Notes under the pieces: generated by a model | Databases searched by the model: none | What the model was told of the DNA's origin: nothing | The model's input: the letters and a program-made list of their open reading frames with translations, nothing else | NCBI GenBank assembly: GCA_025362765.1 | Contig: JANYFI010000800.1 | Location: forward strand, 1-9,901 | From: Ferruginibacter sp. | Lineage (GTDB): Bacteria; Bacteroidota; Bacteroidia; Chitinophagales; Chitinophagaceae | Direction: 5' to 3' | DNA length: 9,901 bases | Shown here: positions 1-7,500 of the stretch, piece after piece | Position numbering within the stretch: the first letter of the stretch is position 1 | Layout of the letters: every line of letters begins with the position of its first letter | Program-made: the position numbers and the translations under genes

Positions 1-627
1 CTGGAGATCATTCAATTTAATCTTAATAGCGAAGGATATGAGGTAATAACGGCTAAAAACGGGGATGAAGCATTAGACCAGGCAAAAAAACATCAGCCCG
101 ACCTGATCATTCTTGACATTATGATGCCCGGCAAAAATGGAATTGACGTGTGCAATATCCTTCGCATACAACCTGCTTTTAAAGACACGCTTATCATTTT
201 TTTGAGTGCACTTAGCGATGAGGGTACAGAGATTCGGGGGCTGGAAACCGGTGCCGACGATTACCTTACAAAACCTATCAGCCCCAAAGTGCTTACCAGT
301 AAAGTAAATGCCCTGTTCAGAAGATTGAATAAAGATAGCAATGACCTGTTGCAATTAGGCGACCTTAAAATAGACAGGGAAAAATACATTATCAATTACC
401 AGGACAATGATATTATTTTAGCCCGCAAAGAATTTGAACTGCTGGCGCTGCTGGCGTCTAAACCCGGCAAAGTTTTTTTACGCAACGAAATATTAAACCA
501 GGTATGGGGAACCGAAGTAATAGTAGGCGACCGCACCATTGATGTCCATATTCGTAAAATCAGACAAAAGCTTGATCTCGACTGTATCACAACAGTTAAA
601 GGCGTGGGCTATAAATTTGAATTGTAG
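1..627 (+). CDS. OmpR/PhoB-family response regulator (5' partial)
   Basis: DNA-binding response regulator of a two-component system. The reading frame is open from base 1, so the start and about 20 residues (first beta strand and acidic pocket) lie outside the window; 208 residues are visible. The receiver domain covers visible residues 1 to about 105: phospho-acceptor Asp39 (codon 115-117) in LDIMMPG, switch residue Ser69 in FLSALS, and conserved Lys91 in TKP. A winged-helix Trans_reg_C domain covers about 118-206, with RKEFELL, the recognition helix around RTIDVHIRKIRQKL and the wing ending TVKGVGYKFEL. This order is diagnostic of the OmpR/PhoB class, whose members bind head-to-tail direct repeats spaced about 11 bp. 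A histidine kinase gene follows 107 bp downstream on the same strand and is the likely partner. The kinase is PhoR-like, so this may be a PhoB-type protein, but the phosphate specificity cannot be read from the sequence. Confidence 0.95.
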   Translation: MEIIQFNLNSEGYEVITAKNGDEALDQAKKHQPDLIILDIMMPGKNGIDVCNILRIQPAFKDTLIIFLSALSDEGTEIRGLETGADDYLTKPISPKVLTSKVNALFRRLNKDSNDLLQLGDLKIDREKYIINYQDNDIILARKEFELLALLASKPGKVFLRNEILNQVWGTEVIVGDRTIDVHIRKIRQKLDLDCITTVKGVGYKFEL

Positions 628-734
628 TAGTATGATTACATACACTATCTCCACAATGGCAGTTGCCTTTTATAAAAACAGTTTAACTTACGCTTGTTTA
701 ATTTAGCAACCTGCGCAAACAAGTAATTGTAACA

Positions 735-1790
735 ATGTTTTCAAGCAAAAATTTAAGTCCCCAGCAACTTTCCGCGGCTACGGCGGTTATAATAGCTTTT
801 CCTATCAGTACCACTATTTATTATTTTCACCCCGTTTGGTTTATCGCCCTTGTTTGTTTTGTAATCATTTTTGCGGGTAGTTACGGACTTATTTTATTTA
901 TGGTGCAGCAGTTTGTTTACCGCAAAATAAAACTGATTTATAAATTAATCTATCAAACAAAAGCAAGTAAAAGGGAAGAGTTTTATTACAAGGATATCTT
1001 GCCTCAAAAAAGTATTGACGAAGTAAGGCTGGATGTGGAAATATGGGCTGAACAACGAAAAACGGAAATTGAAGTTTTAAAAAAGAATGAAATATACCGA
1101 AAGGAATTCCTGCAAAACCTGTCACATGAATTAAAGACACCAATTTTTGCTATACAGGGTTATGTTGATACGCTGATAAACGGGGCATTGGAAAACCCCG
1201 AAGTGAATATGAAGTTTTTAAACAGCACTTCCAGAAATATCGACAGACTGGTAAATCTTGTAGATGACCTGGATGAAATTTCTAAACTGGAAAGAGGGGA
1301 ACAGCAGTTATATACGGAAAATTTTGTGATACAGGACCTGGTAAAAGATGTGTATGAATCCCTGTTTATTAAAGCGGAAAAAAAACAAATCCGGCTGCTA
1401 ATAAAAAAAGGTTGCGAAATACCGCTTACCGTATTTGCAGATAAAGAGAAAATAAGGCAGGTATTAATTAACCTGGTAGAAAATGCGATCAAATACGGTA
1501 AACAACATGGCACAATTGAAGCCAGCGCTTATAAGATTGATGGCAAACAAATTTTAATTGAAATAAGTGATGATGGCAACGGAATTGCTGAAGAACATTT
1601 GGGCAGAATATTCGAACGCTTTTACCGCACAGACCTGGCCAGAAGCCGCAAAGTTGGTGGCAGTGGTTTAGGCCTTGCCATTTGCAAACACATTGTGGAA
1701 GCACATAACCAAACCATGCACGTACGCAGTGCTATAGACGTTGGCACCACTTTTGGTTTTACGCTGGAATCAAAAAAAGACGCACATTAG
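735..1790 (+). CDS. PhoR-like sensor histidine kinase
   Basis: Membrane-bound sensor kinase, 351 residues, likely partner of the response regulator just upstream. Two hydrophobic segments (about 12-31 and 34-58) are separated by only a few residues, so there is no extracytoplasmic sensor domain. A charged linker (about 61-118) follows with no PAS or clear HAMP domain. The HisKA dimerisation helix carries His131 in NLSHELKTP. The HATPase_c domain has the N box NLVENAIKY (Asn250), G1 box DDGNGI (279-284), F box FERFYR (293-298) and G2 box GSGLGL (309-314), so it should be catalytically competent. The ATG at 735 is chosen because translation from it starts just before the first membrane helix, and no longer in-frame start gives a better N-terminus. 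The 107-bp gap after the regulator could hold its own promoter; TAATTTAG at 699-706 resembles a -7 element, but no -33 partner is visible. The stimulus is unknown. Confidence 0.95.
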   Translation: MFSSKNLSPQQLSAATAVIIAFPISTTIYYFHPVWFIALVCFVIIFAGSYGLILFMVQQFVYRKIKLIYKLIYQTKASKREEFYYKDILPQKSIDEVRLDVEIWAEQRKTEIEVLKKNEIYRKEFLQNLSHELKTPIFAIQGYVDTLINGALENPEVNMKFLNSTSRNIDRLVNLVDDLDEISKLERGEQQLYTENFVIQDLVKDVYESLFIKAEKKQIRLLIKKGCEIPLTVFADKEKIRQVLINLVENAIKYGKQHGTIEASAYKIDGKQILIEISDDGNGIAEEHLGRIFERFYRTDLARSRKVGGSGLGLAICKHIVEAHNQTMHVRSAIDVGTTFGFTLESKKDAH

Positions 1791-1818
1791 CTAATTATTA
1801 AAGTTTTGGTAACCTCCG

Positions 1819-1859
1819 GTTTACAATTACTACACATTGCTTTCGCAACTTTGCAGTAA
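1819..1859 (+). promoter_or_regulatory. Possible Bacteroidota promoter for the phosphoesterase/glycosyltransferase pair
   Basis: CAACTTTG at 1846-1853 matches the Bacteroidota -7 element TAnnTTTG at seven of eight positions. TTTA at 1820-1823, 22 bp upstream, is a weak -33 candidate (consensus TTTG). Transcription would begin near 1859, giving a leader of about 11 nt before the TTG at 1870. If correct, it rules out the longer TTG start at 1837. It rests on short motifs only. Confidence 0.3.
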
Positions 1860-1869
1860 ACTATATCTG

Positions 1870-2721
1870 TTGATAAAAAGAAAACTTGATGTAGCAGTAA
1901 TTTCTGATGTTCACCTCGGTACTTACGGATCCCGTGCCAATGAATTGTCCCGCTACCTCTCCACCATCGATCCGGCCATCTTAATTTTAAACGGCGACAT
2001 TATAGACATATGGCAGTTTAGTAAAAAATACTGGCCGCCTGGCCACATGCAGGTAATTAAACAAATTACCAGTATGCTTAGCCGCGGTATAAAAGTATAT
2101 TATGTTACAGGCAATCATGATGAGATGCTGCGCAGGTTTGAGCACTTTTCTATCGGCGATTTTCATATCGTCAATAAACTGGTCATTCATCACAGCGATG
2201 GCAAAAGAAGCTGGATTTTTCACGGCGATGTATTTGACGTAATTATGCAACACAGCAAATGGCTGGCAAAGCTTGGCGCTGTGGGGTACGACACGTTAAT
2301 ATACATCAATGCCTTCATCAATTACATTAGCAAAAAACTGGGCAAGGGTAAAATTTCCCTGTCAAAAAAAATAAAGAATTCAGTGAAAGGCGCGGTAAAG
2401 CACATCAATAATTTTGAACAGACAGCCGCTGACATTGCCATAGAAAAAGGATATGATTATGTTCTTTGCGGACATATCCACCAGCCTGCCAACAGAAAAG
2501 TTACCAACACCAATGGCAGCGTTACCTATCTCAATTCAGGCGACTGGATAGAAAATTTAACCGCACTGGAATATAGCGGCAATGATTGGAGTGTTTATTA
2601 TTTTCAGGAAGACAAACAGGTACAGGAAATGGCGGAAACATTTTATGCTGATGAAGCCGCCTACCTGCGTACCGCAGAATTATTTAAAATAATGATGGAA
2701 GATTTTATCATAGCATCTTAA
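1870..2721 (+). CDS. LpxH-like metallophosphoesterase (UDP-2,3-diacylglucosamine diphosphatase family)
   Basis: Calcineurin-like metallophosphoesterase of the LpxH/YbbF group, probably acting on a nucleotide-lipid or other phosphorylated envelope precursor at the inner face of the cytoplasmic membrane. From TTG 1870 it has 283 residues. All metal-site motifs are present: SDVHLG (Asp13, His15), NGD (Asp43), GNHD (82-84), the histidine of FHGD (His118) and GHIHQP (His202, His204). The frame stays open to another TTG at 1837, but that adds eleven residues unlike the family. Starting at 1870 gives MIKRKLDVAVISDVHLG, the usual N-terminus of Bacteroidota members, and there is no ATG before the first motif. 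The stop is 8 bp before the glycosyltransferase ATG, so the two are almost certainly co-transcribed. It carries an insertion around residues 140-180 and a C-terminal tail relative to compact LpxH, so it may be a paralog rather than the lipid A enzyme. The family is sure; the exact substrate is not. Confidence 0.88.
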   Translation: MIKRKLDVAVISDVHLGTYGSRANELSRYLSTIDPAILILNGDIIDIWQFSKKYWPPGHMQVIKQITSMLSRGIKVYYVTGNHDEMLRRFEHFSIGDFHIVNKLVIHHSDGKRSWIFHGDVFDVIMQHSKWLAKLGAVGYDTLIYINAFINYISKKLGKGKISLSKKIKNSVKGAVKHINNFEQTAADIAIEKGYDYVLCGHIHQPANRKVTNTNGSVTYLNSGDWIENLTALEYSGNDWSVYYFQEDKQVQEMAETFYADEAAYLRTAELFKIMMEDFIIAS

Positions 2722-2729
2722 ATATTTTT

Positions 2730-3785
2730 ATGAAAGTACTATACGCCGTACAAGGTACAGGAAACGGACATGTAAGCAGGGCCAATGAAATTATTCCGTT
2801 TTTGGAAAAAAAATGTGAGCTGGACATTTTGTTAAGCGGCACGCAAGCTGACGTTGGATTGAATTACCCGGTAAAATTTCAGCGAAAAGGGTTGGGATTT
2901 ATATTCGGCAAAAAGGGAGGGGTTGACATGTACAAAACATTCAAACAAATGCAATCAAAAAAGTTTCTATCTGAAATAAAATCACTGCCCGTAGAAGATT
3001 ATGACCTGGTAATAAATGATTTTGAACCCGTAAGCGCCTGGGCCTGTAAATTAAAAAATGTTCCCTGTATTGCCATGAGTCATCAGTGGGCGGTATTACA
3101 CAAACGGACCCCCAAACCGGCATCCAAAGACTTATTTGGTTCGATGGTGCTGAAGTATTATGCGCCCTGTAAAAGTGGCGTGGGATTTCATTTTAAAAAT
3201 TATGGAGAAAATATTTTCACCCCGGTAATAAAAAAAGAAATCCGCCATGCCCTGAAAAAAAACCTGGGCCATTATACCGTTTACCTGCCTGCATATTCCG
3301 ATAAAAAGCTAATCTCCTTTCTTGCTGTTTTCAAAAATATTAACTGGCAGATATTTAGTAAACACACTAAAAAATCTTATACCGTCGGCAATTGCAACAT
3401 CAAGCCGGTGAGCACAGTTGATTTTACCGAAAGTTTTACCACCTGCCAAGGCATTATCTGCGGAGCTGGTTTTGAAACACCGGCTGAAGCGATCCAAATG
3501 GGTAAAAAGTTGTTAGTGGTTCCAATGAAGCATCAATACGAACAGCATTTAAATGCCGCAGGTATGCAGGATCTCGGCGTGGCCGTTATAAAAAGTTTAA
3601 AGAAAAAGCACCTGCATAAAGTGGAAAACTGGCTGAAAGAAAAAGACGTTTTACAAATTAATTTCCCCGATCAAACAGAAAAAATAATTGACCTGGTGCT
3701 TGCTATGACGCCTGCAAAAAACATGCAACAACCAGCCGTTAAAAGTTTACCCCGGCAAACTCCGCTGGCAGCACGCTGGGTGTAA
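2730..3785 (+). CDS. MJ1255/VC2487-type glycosyltransferase (MurG/GT-B fold)
   Basis: Predicted sugar transferase of 351 residues with a GT-B fold, in the family often labelled MJ1255/VC2487. The N-terminal domain begins MKVLYAVQGTGNGHVSRA; the glycine-rich loop GTGNGH (9-14) is the acceptor-side signature shared with MurG and diacylglycerol glucosyltransferases. The C-terminal domain contains CGAGFETPAEA (244-254) followed by VVPMKHQYEQ (263-272), the usual nucleotide-sugar binding block. No signal peptide or membrane helix is visible, so it is likely cytosolic or peripherally membrane-bound. The last ~25 residues are low-complexity and probably a tail. It starts 8 bp after the LpxH-like gene. 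This gene pairing is, to my recollection, recurrent in several phyla, which suggests sequential steps on one lipid- or polyprenyl-linked substrate. The donor and acceptor are unknown. Confidence 0.87.
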   Translation: MKVLYAVQGTGNGHVSRANEIIPFLEKKCELDILLSGTQADVGLNYPVKFQRKGLGFIFGKKGGVDMYKTFKQMQSKKFLSEIKSLPVEDYDLVINDFEPVSAWACKLKNVPCIAMSHQWAVLHKRTPKPASKDLFGSMVLKYYAPCKSGVGFHFKNYGENIFTPVIKKEIRHALKKNLGHYTVYLPAYSDKKLISFLAVFKNINWQIFSKHTKKSYTVGNCNIKPVSTVDFTESFTTCQGIICGAGFETPAEAIQMGKKLLVVPMKHQYEQHLNAAGMQDLGVAVIKSLKKKHLHKVENWLKEKDVLQINFPDQTEKIIDLVLAMTPAKNMQQPAVKSLPRQTPLAARWV

Positions 3786-3820
3786 ATGTATAATTTTTAT
3801 ATCCTGCAAATAATTGCCAT

Positions 3821-4225
3821 TCATTGGCGGATACTCTCCAGTAATTTTTGTGCTTCGGCAGAAAGTACGGAAGCTGTTAGTTTGCCGGATTGCTTAAAGG
3901 TAAAGTAACGGCAAGCCGCATCGTTAAACCTGAAATCAATATCTTTCACCACCATGTTGTTTTTAAAAAAATGTAAGGAGCCGTCATAACCACATTTTAT
4001 ACTTGGCTTGGCTAAAGCTGCACAAATCAGTGCGCTTAAATTTTCTATTACTTTTTTATCCCTGATGATTTTAACCGCCACCACTGTATCCATCGTACCA
4101 TCGCCTTTAAAAAAATTAATGGCAATACTATCAGTGTTAATCAACTGTTCTTTTAATTTTGCATCTGGCCTGTTACACGCCGTAAGACAACACAAAAAAA
4201 ACATCACTCCATATACTGTTTTCAT
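3821..4225 (-). CDS. Small lipoprotein of unknown function
   Basis: Predicted lipoprotein of 134 residues. I chose the ATG at 4225 rather than the upstream TTG-type start at 4279 because it gives a textbook lipoprotein signal: MKTVYGVMFFLCCLTAC, with the lipobox LTAC and lipidation at Cys17. The longer version would bury this behind 18 extra residues and would begin inside a terminator hairpin. The mature part of about 118 residues is small and soluble-looking, with a mixed N-terminal half, a CGYDG motif followed by FFKN and a FRFNDAACRYFTF stretch, and a helical C-terminus. I do not recognise a named domain. Similar short CGYDG-type hypothetical lipoproteins seem common in Chitinophagaceae, but this is from memory. 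It is convergent with the glycosyltransferase, with stops 35 bp apart and no clear terminator between them. Confidence 0.75.
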   Translation of the reverse strand: MKTVYGVMFFLCCLTACNRPDAKLKEQLINTDSIAINFFKGDGTMDTVVAVKIIRDKKVIENLSALICAALAKPSIKCGYDGSLHFFKNNMVVKDIDFRFNDAACRYFTFKQSGKLTASVLSAEAQKLLESIRQ

Positions 4226-4229
4226 CTGG

Positions 4230-4261
4230 TAAATATACATACCAATGGCTATTGATACAAC
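4230..4261 (-). promoter_or_regulatory. Possible promoter of the small lipoprotein gene
   Basis: On the minus strand GTTG (4258-4261) is followed after 20 bp by TATATTTA (4230-4237). These resemble the Bacteroidota -33 TTTG and -7 TAnnTTTG elements with one mismatch each and standard spacing. The -7 element ends only 4 nt before the ATG at 4225, so the transcript would be leaderless or nearly so. If this promoter is false, the gene would have to be expressed from further upstream, through the hairpin at 4275-4300. Confidence 0.35.
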
Positions 4262-4269
4262 TGGTACAT

Positions 4270-4300
4270 AAAAAACCACCCGGCATGAGTGCGGGGTGGT
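4270..4300 (-). terminator. Intrinsic terminator (end of candidate RNA, or attenuator before the lipoprotein gene)
   Basis: ACCACCC (4275-4281) and GGGTGGT (4294-4300) form a perfect 7-bp GC-rich stem with a 12-nt loop. Reading on the minus strand, the stem is followed at once by five U residues (4274-4270). On the plus strand a weaker T-run follows after a 5-nt gap (4306-4310), so partial bidirectional activity is possible. It lies 45 bp upstream of the lipoprotein start. Confidence 0.7.
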
Positions 4301-4384
4301 ACAAGTTTTTAAAGTTGATCTTGCTTAAGGAACCTTGTTTTTTAAATTTGCTATGCTTAAGAATGAAATTGCTTATTTGATTTA
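4271..4384 (-). ncRNA. Candidate small RNA or attenuated leader
   Basis: Predicted transcript of about 115 nt. It would start just past the TAAACTTG element (4390-4397) and end in the U-tract of the hairpin at 4275-4300. No ATG occurs on this strand between the predicted start and the terminator stem, so it appears noncoding. It has two copies of CTTAAGCA in its middle. It would be driven by a promoter that mirrors that of the Oar-like receptor (phased 11-bp repeats, then a -7-like element). It could be an independent sRNA, or the leader of the lipoprotein gene with the hairpin as a conditional attenuator. I match no known RNA family. Confidence 0.35.
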
Positions 4385-4386
4385 TG

Positions 4387-4406
4387 ATGCAAGTTTAAAG
4401 TTGCAT
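4387..4406. repeat. Near-palindrome overlapping a -7-like element
   Basis: ATGCAA-G-TTTAAA-G-TTGCAT is self-complementary except for the two G positions. It covers the TAAACTTG element and abuts the first unit of the repeat array at 4405. It may be a dimeric repressor site or a chance symmetry in AT-rich DNA. Confidence 0.35.
4390..4397 (-). promoter_or_regulatory. Putative -7 element of a minus-strand transcription unit
   Basis: TAAACTTG on the minus strand matches TAnnTTTG at seven of eight positions. It lies 7 bp from the repeat array at 4405-4448, the same arrangement (7 versus 8 bp) as at the Oar-like receptor gene. Its -33 position falls inside the array and shows no TTTG, which suggests an activator-dependent promoter. 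Confidence 0.4.
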
Positions 4407-4448
4407 GTTACTAAAACATTAACGCATGATTACGGAAATGTTATAAAA
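4405..4448 (-). repeat. Four 11-bp-phased direct repeats (regulator-binding array B)
   Basis: Four units start exactly 11 bp apart (plus-strand reading): 4405 ATGTTACTAAA, 4416 ACATTAACGCA, 4427 TGATTACGGAA, 4438 ATGTTATAAAA. All carry TTA at positions 4-6. The set matches array A at 7817-7882 in motif, period and orientation. The two arrays share GTTGCATGTTA at the edge nearest the -7-like element. The last unit overlaps the U-tract of the receptor terminator, so the array opens a new transcription unit. Confidence 0.55.
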
Positions 4449-4476
4449 CAAACCACCCGATAATACTATCGGGCGG
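4443..4476 (-). terminator. Intrinsic terminator of the Oar-like receptor gene
   Basis: CCACCCGATA (4453-4462) and TATCGGGCGG (4467-4476) form a 10-bp stem with a 4-nt loop, 50 bp past the receptor stop. The single imperfect position is a G-U wobble in the minus-strand RNA but an A-C mismatch in the plus-strand RNA, and a U-rich run (UUUGUUUU) follows on the minus strand. Both point to action on the receptor transcript. Confidence 0.85.
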
Positions 4477-4526
4477 CAAGGTTATTACTTTTAATCTGAA
4501 AGGTTCCAGATCAAACTATCAGCTCA

Positions 4527-7500
4527 TCAAAAATTATATTTAACACCCAGTTGTCCCTGCCACCTTGAGTTGATTGGATCGGCAGAATAATAATGATTAC
4601 TGGTTGGCTGCAGGAAGGTAAATGTTGGTGTATAGGCAGAAGGGTCGCCGGGTTTTCTGCCCAATGCATCAGCTGAAAACTTCAGGAAGTTGACTGTATA
4701 GTTATTAGTATTGCTTACAAAATTAACATGCCCCCAACTGTTGTTTAATAAATTGAGCACATTGAACACATCAAAACTTACCTGTAAAGTGCGTGAAGGA
4801 TTGTTGCGGCTTAACTTAAACTCGTGCATCAGCTTGGCATCCAGGTCGTGCACCCATGGTGTACGAAGCCCGTTGCGTTCTGCATATTTCCCCCTGCGTG
4901 TCTTTAAATAACTATCGCTGTTTACAAAAGCATTAAAGGCATCCCTGTTAGCTGCATCCAGGAACATGGCGTTGGATTCTTCTACTGTTGGAAGATAAGG
5001 CAATGAAGAACTACCGTTGATTATATTGCCGGGAGTGCTTGCATAAATCACACTATAAGGAGCACCCGACTGGCCTGAATAAAAGAAATTAAGCGAGGTG
5101 GTATTTTTTTGATTCCAGTTGAACACCCCTCCTAATACAGCCACGATATGATTTCTTAAATCGAAATTTGAATTGGCCAATTGAGGATTATTGGGAGAAA
5201 TCGCCGGGTTGTAATCCCAGTTACTTTGCATTGAATTGCGTATTCCGTTGGCCAGATCTTTTGACTGACCATACGTGTATGCCAATGACCAGTTGTAATT
5301 AAAAGTGCTCTTTTCTCCGGCATGAATACCATTGGCAAATTTTGACACCTGTGCAGTCAGGTTATACCTGTATCCCTGGCTTGTATTGCTTAGCAAAAAT
5401 ATATTTGAGTATTGCTTGCTGTTGCTGGCGCTTGGCGTATATACAGGAGTCTGGGTTGGTCCGGTACTATAGTATTGAGTCTGATCTTTTTTATTAATTT
5501 GCTGAAACTCTACATCATGTATTGTTTTAGTGTACATGCCTTCTGCTGTAAATTTATAGCCATTGCCAAATTTTACATCTACGGCAATACTTGAACGCCA
5601 AACTTCCGGCAATTTAAAATGATTGTCTACCAGGTCAACTTCTCTTGTGGCAATGGCCCCGGGTGAAATAGCGCCTACAGATGTTACCAGGTTTTGAGGA
5701 GATACCAATGGCAATACCCCATTTCCTGAAACCGTACCGCCAGGCAATGCTGCATTTTTAATATCAATATTCTTGAAATTATTGCCACTTAAAGTATAAG
5801 CATATCCTAACCATGCAAAAGGAATTCTTCCGGTAAAGATGCCTGATCCGCCTCTTACCACCAATGATTTATCCCCTTTCACATCCCAGTTAAAGCCTAA
5901 CCTTGGTGAGATGGCCGCATTACCAAACCATTTGTTATTAAACTGAGAAAAAGGAGTATGAGTGTAGGTAGGGTTGGTTGTATTTACATTGTCAGGAACG
6001 TTATTCAACGCTGTATCTGTAGGCGGTTGAGATCCCACATAACTGTAATCCAGTCTAATGCCCGGTGTAATTTTAAATTTTCTTGTTATGGCAATTTCAT
6101 CTTCTGCATAAGCGCTTAAAAGGCCTACTTTAAAGCCGCTTCCCGGCACATTATTTTTTAACTGGTCGTAACCGTTTTTGCTGGCATCACTTGCATAAGC
6201 AGAACGTACACGGGCCGGTTTATCCGCATCAAAATCTGAAATACTGTTGTACTGCCAGCGGCCGTTCCAGGAGTTTACAAAACCATAATTAAAATCATAA
6301 AACTCGTTGTGGGTACCAAATGTAAATTTGTGATTGCCCTTGTTCACTGTAACGTTATCGGTGATTTCTATCGTTTTCTGCGTCTGGTCGTAAATGGCCG
6401 CTTCTCTCCAGGTACCTAACCAAACATTGGAAGAACCATTGGTGATATCAGCATAAGGGCTAATGTTACTGTTAGGTGTAGTTCTGTAATCATGCACATG
6501 AACATAACTTACAATTAACTGGTTATTGGTAATTGGACTTATCTTGCTTTTTAACTCTGCAACGAGGTTTACGTTGTTGCTGTACTGCGTAAAATCCGTT
6601 GAACCAAACTGGAAAATATAAGGTGTGCGTTCAATGTTGTTACCCCATCCTTTTGTAAAAATACCTCTTACGGTAAGGGTGTTGGCGCTGTTGATATTGT
6701 AATCAAGCCTACCGAAAAATTTATTGCTTTTGGTAAATACTTTCGCTGCGGAGTAACCGCCGGCATCAAAACCTGCCGCCTGAAATTTAGCTGCTATATC
6801 CTGCGCCTGGGCAACCGTAATGGCTGCTCCGGCATCACCGGCATTGTAAAAAGTTGGTTCCTGCCTGCGGGTAATTTCCGCATTGGCAATAAAGAACAAT
6901 TTATTTTTTATGATCGGCCCACTTAAAGTGCCCCCATATTGATAATCGTAAAAGTTTGACCCAATGGAAGATTTAGATGCATCAGGGCTTTTTCCAATCA
7001 AAGACTGGTTTCTGCCATAGCCATATAACGATCCGTGAACAGTATTGGTGCCACTCTTGGTTACGGCATTCACACTACCACCGGTAAAGTTACCCAGCTT
7101 AACGTCGTATGGTGCCAGCTGTACCTGCACTTCCTGGATAACATCTATACTGTAAGGGTTGGTTCTTGTACCTGATCCTGCGGTTCCTGACTGGCCACCA
7201 CCACTAACACCGCCAAAGGAATTACTGAAACCGATGGCGTCGTTGTTAACTGCGCCATCCAACGTAATATTATTGTAACGAAAATTAGTACCTGCAAAAG
7301 AGTTATTGTTTGATTGGGGTGTTAACCTGGTAAAATCACTCAGGCTTCTGCCAAGTGTTGGCAGGGTGTTCATCTGCGCCCTACCCACGCTTACGCCGTT
7401 GGTATTTCTTTTAGTTCCTGTTACCACAACTTCGCCAAGGCTACTGGAATTTAATTTCATTACAACAGCCAGGTCAGGATTGCTGCCTAATGTAAGATTC

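Noticed and set aside
3786..3820. Terminator between the convergent glycosyltransferase and lipoprotein genes
   Set aside because: Only a weak GCCA/TGGC stem is present near the junction, without a proper U-tract. The transcripts may overlap instead.
4226..4279. Extended N-terminus for the small lipoprotein
   Set aside because: The longer start lies in the stem of the terminator at 4275-4300 and hides a clear lipoprotein signal peptide that begins at the ATG at 4225.
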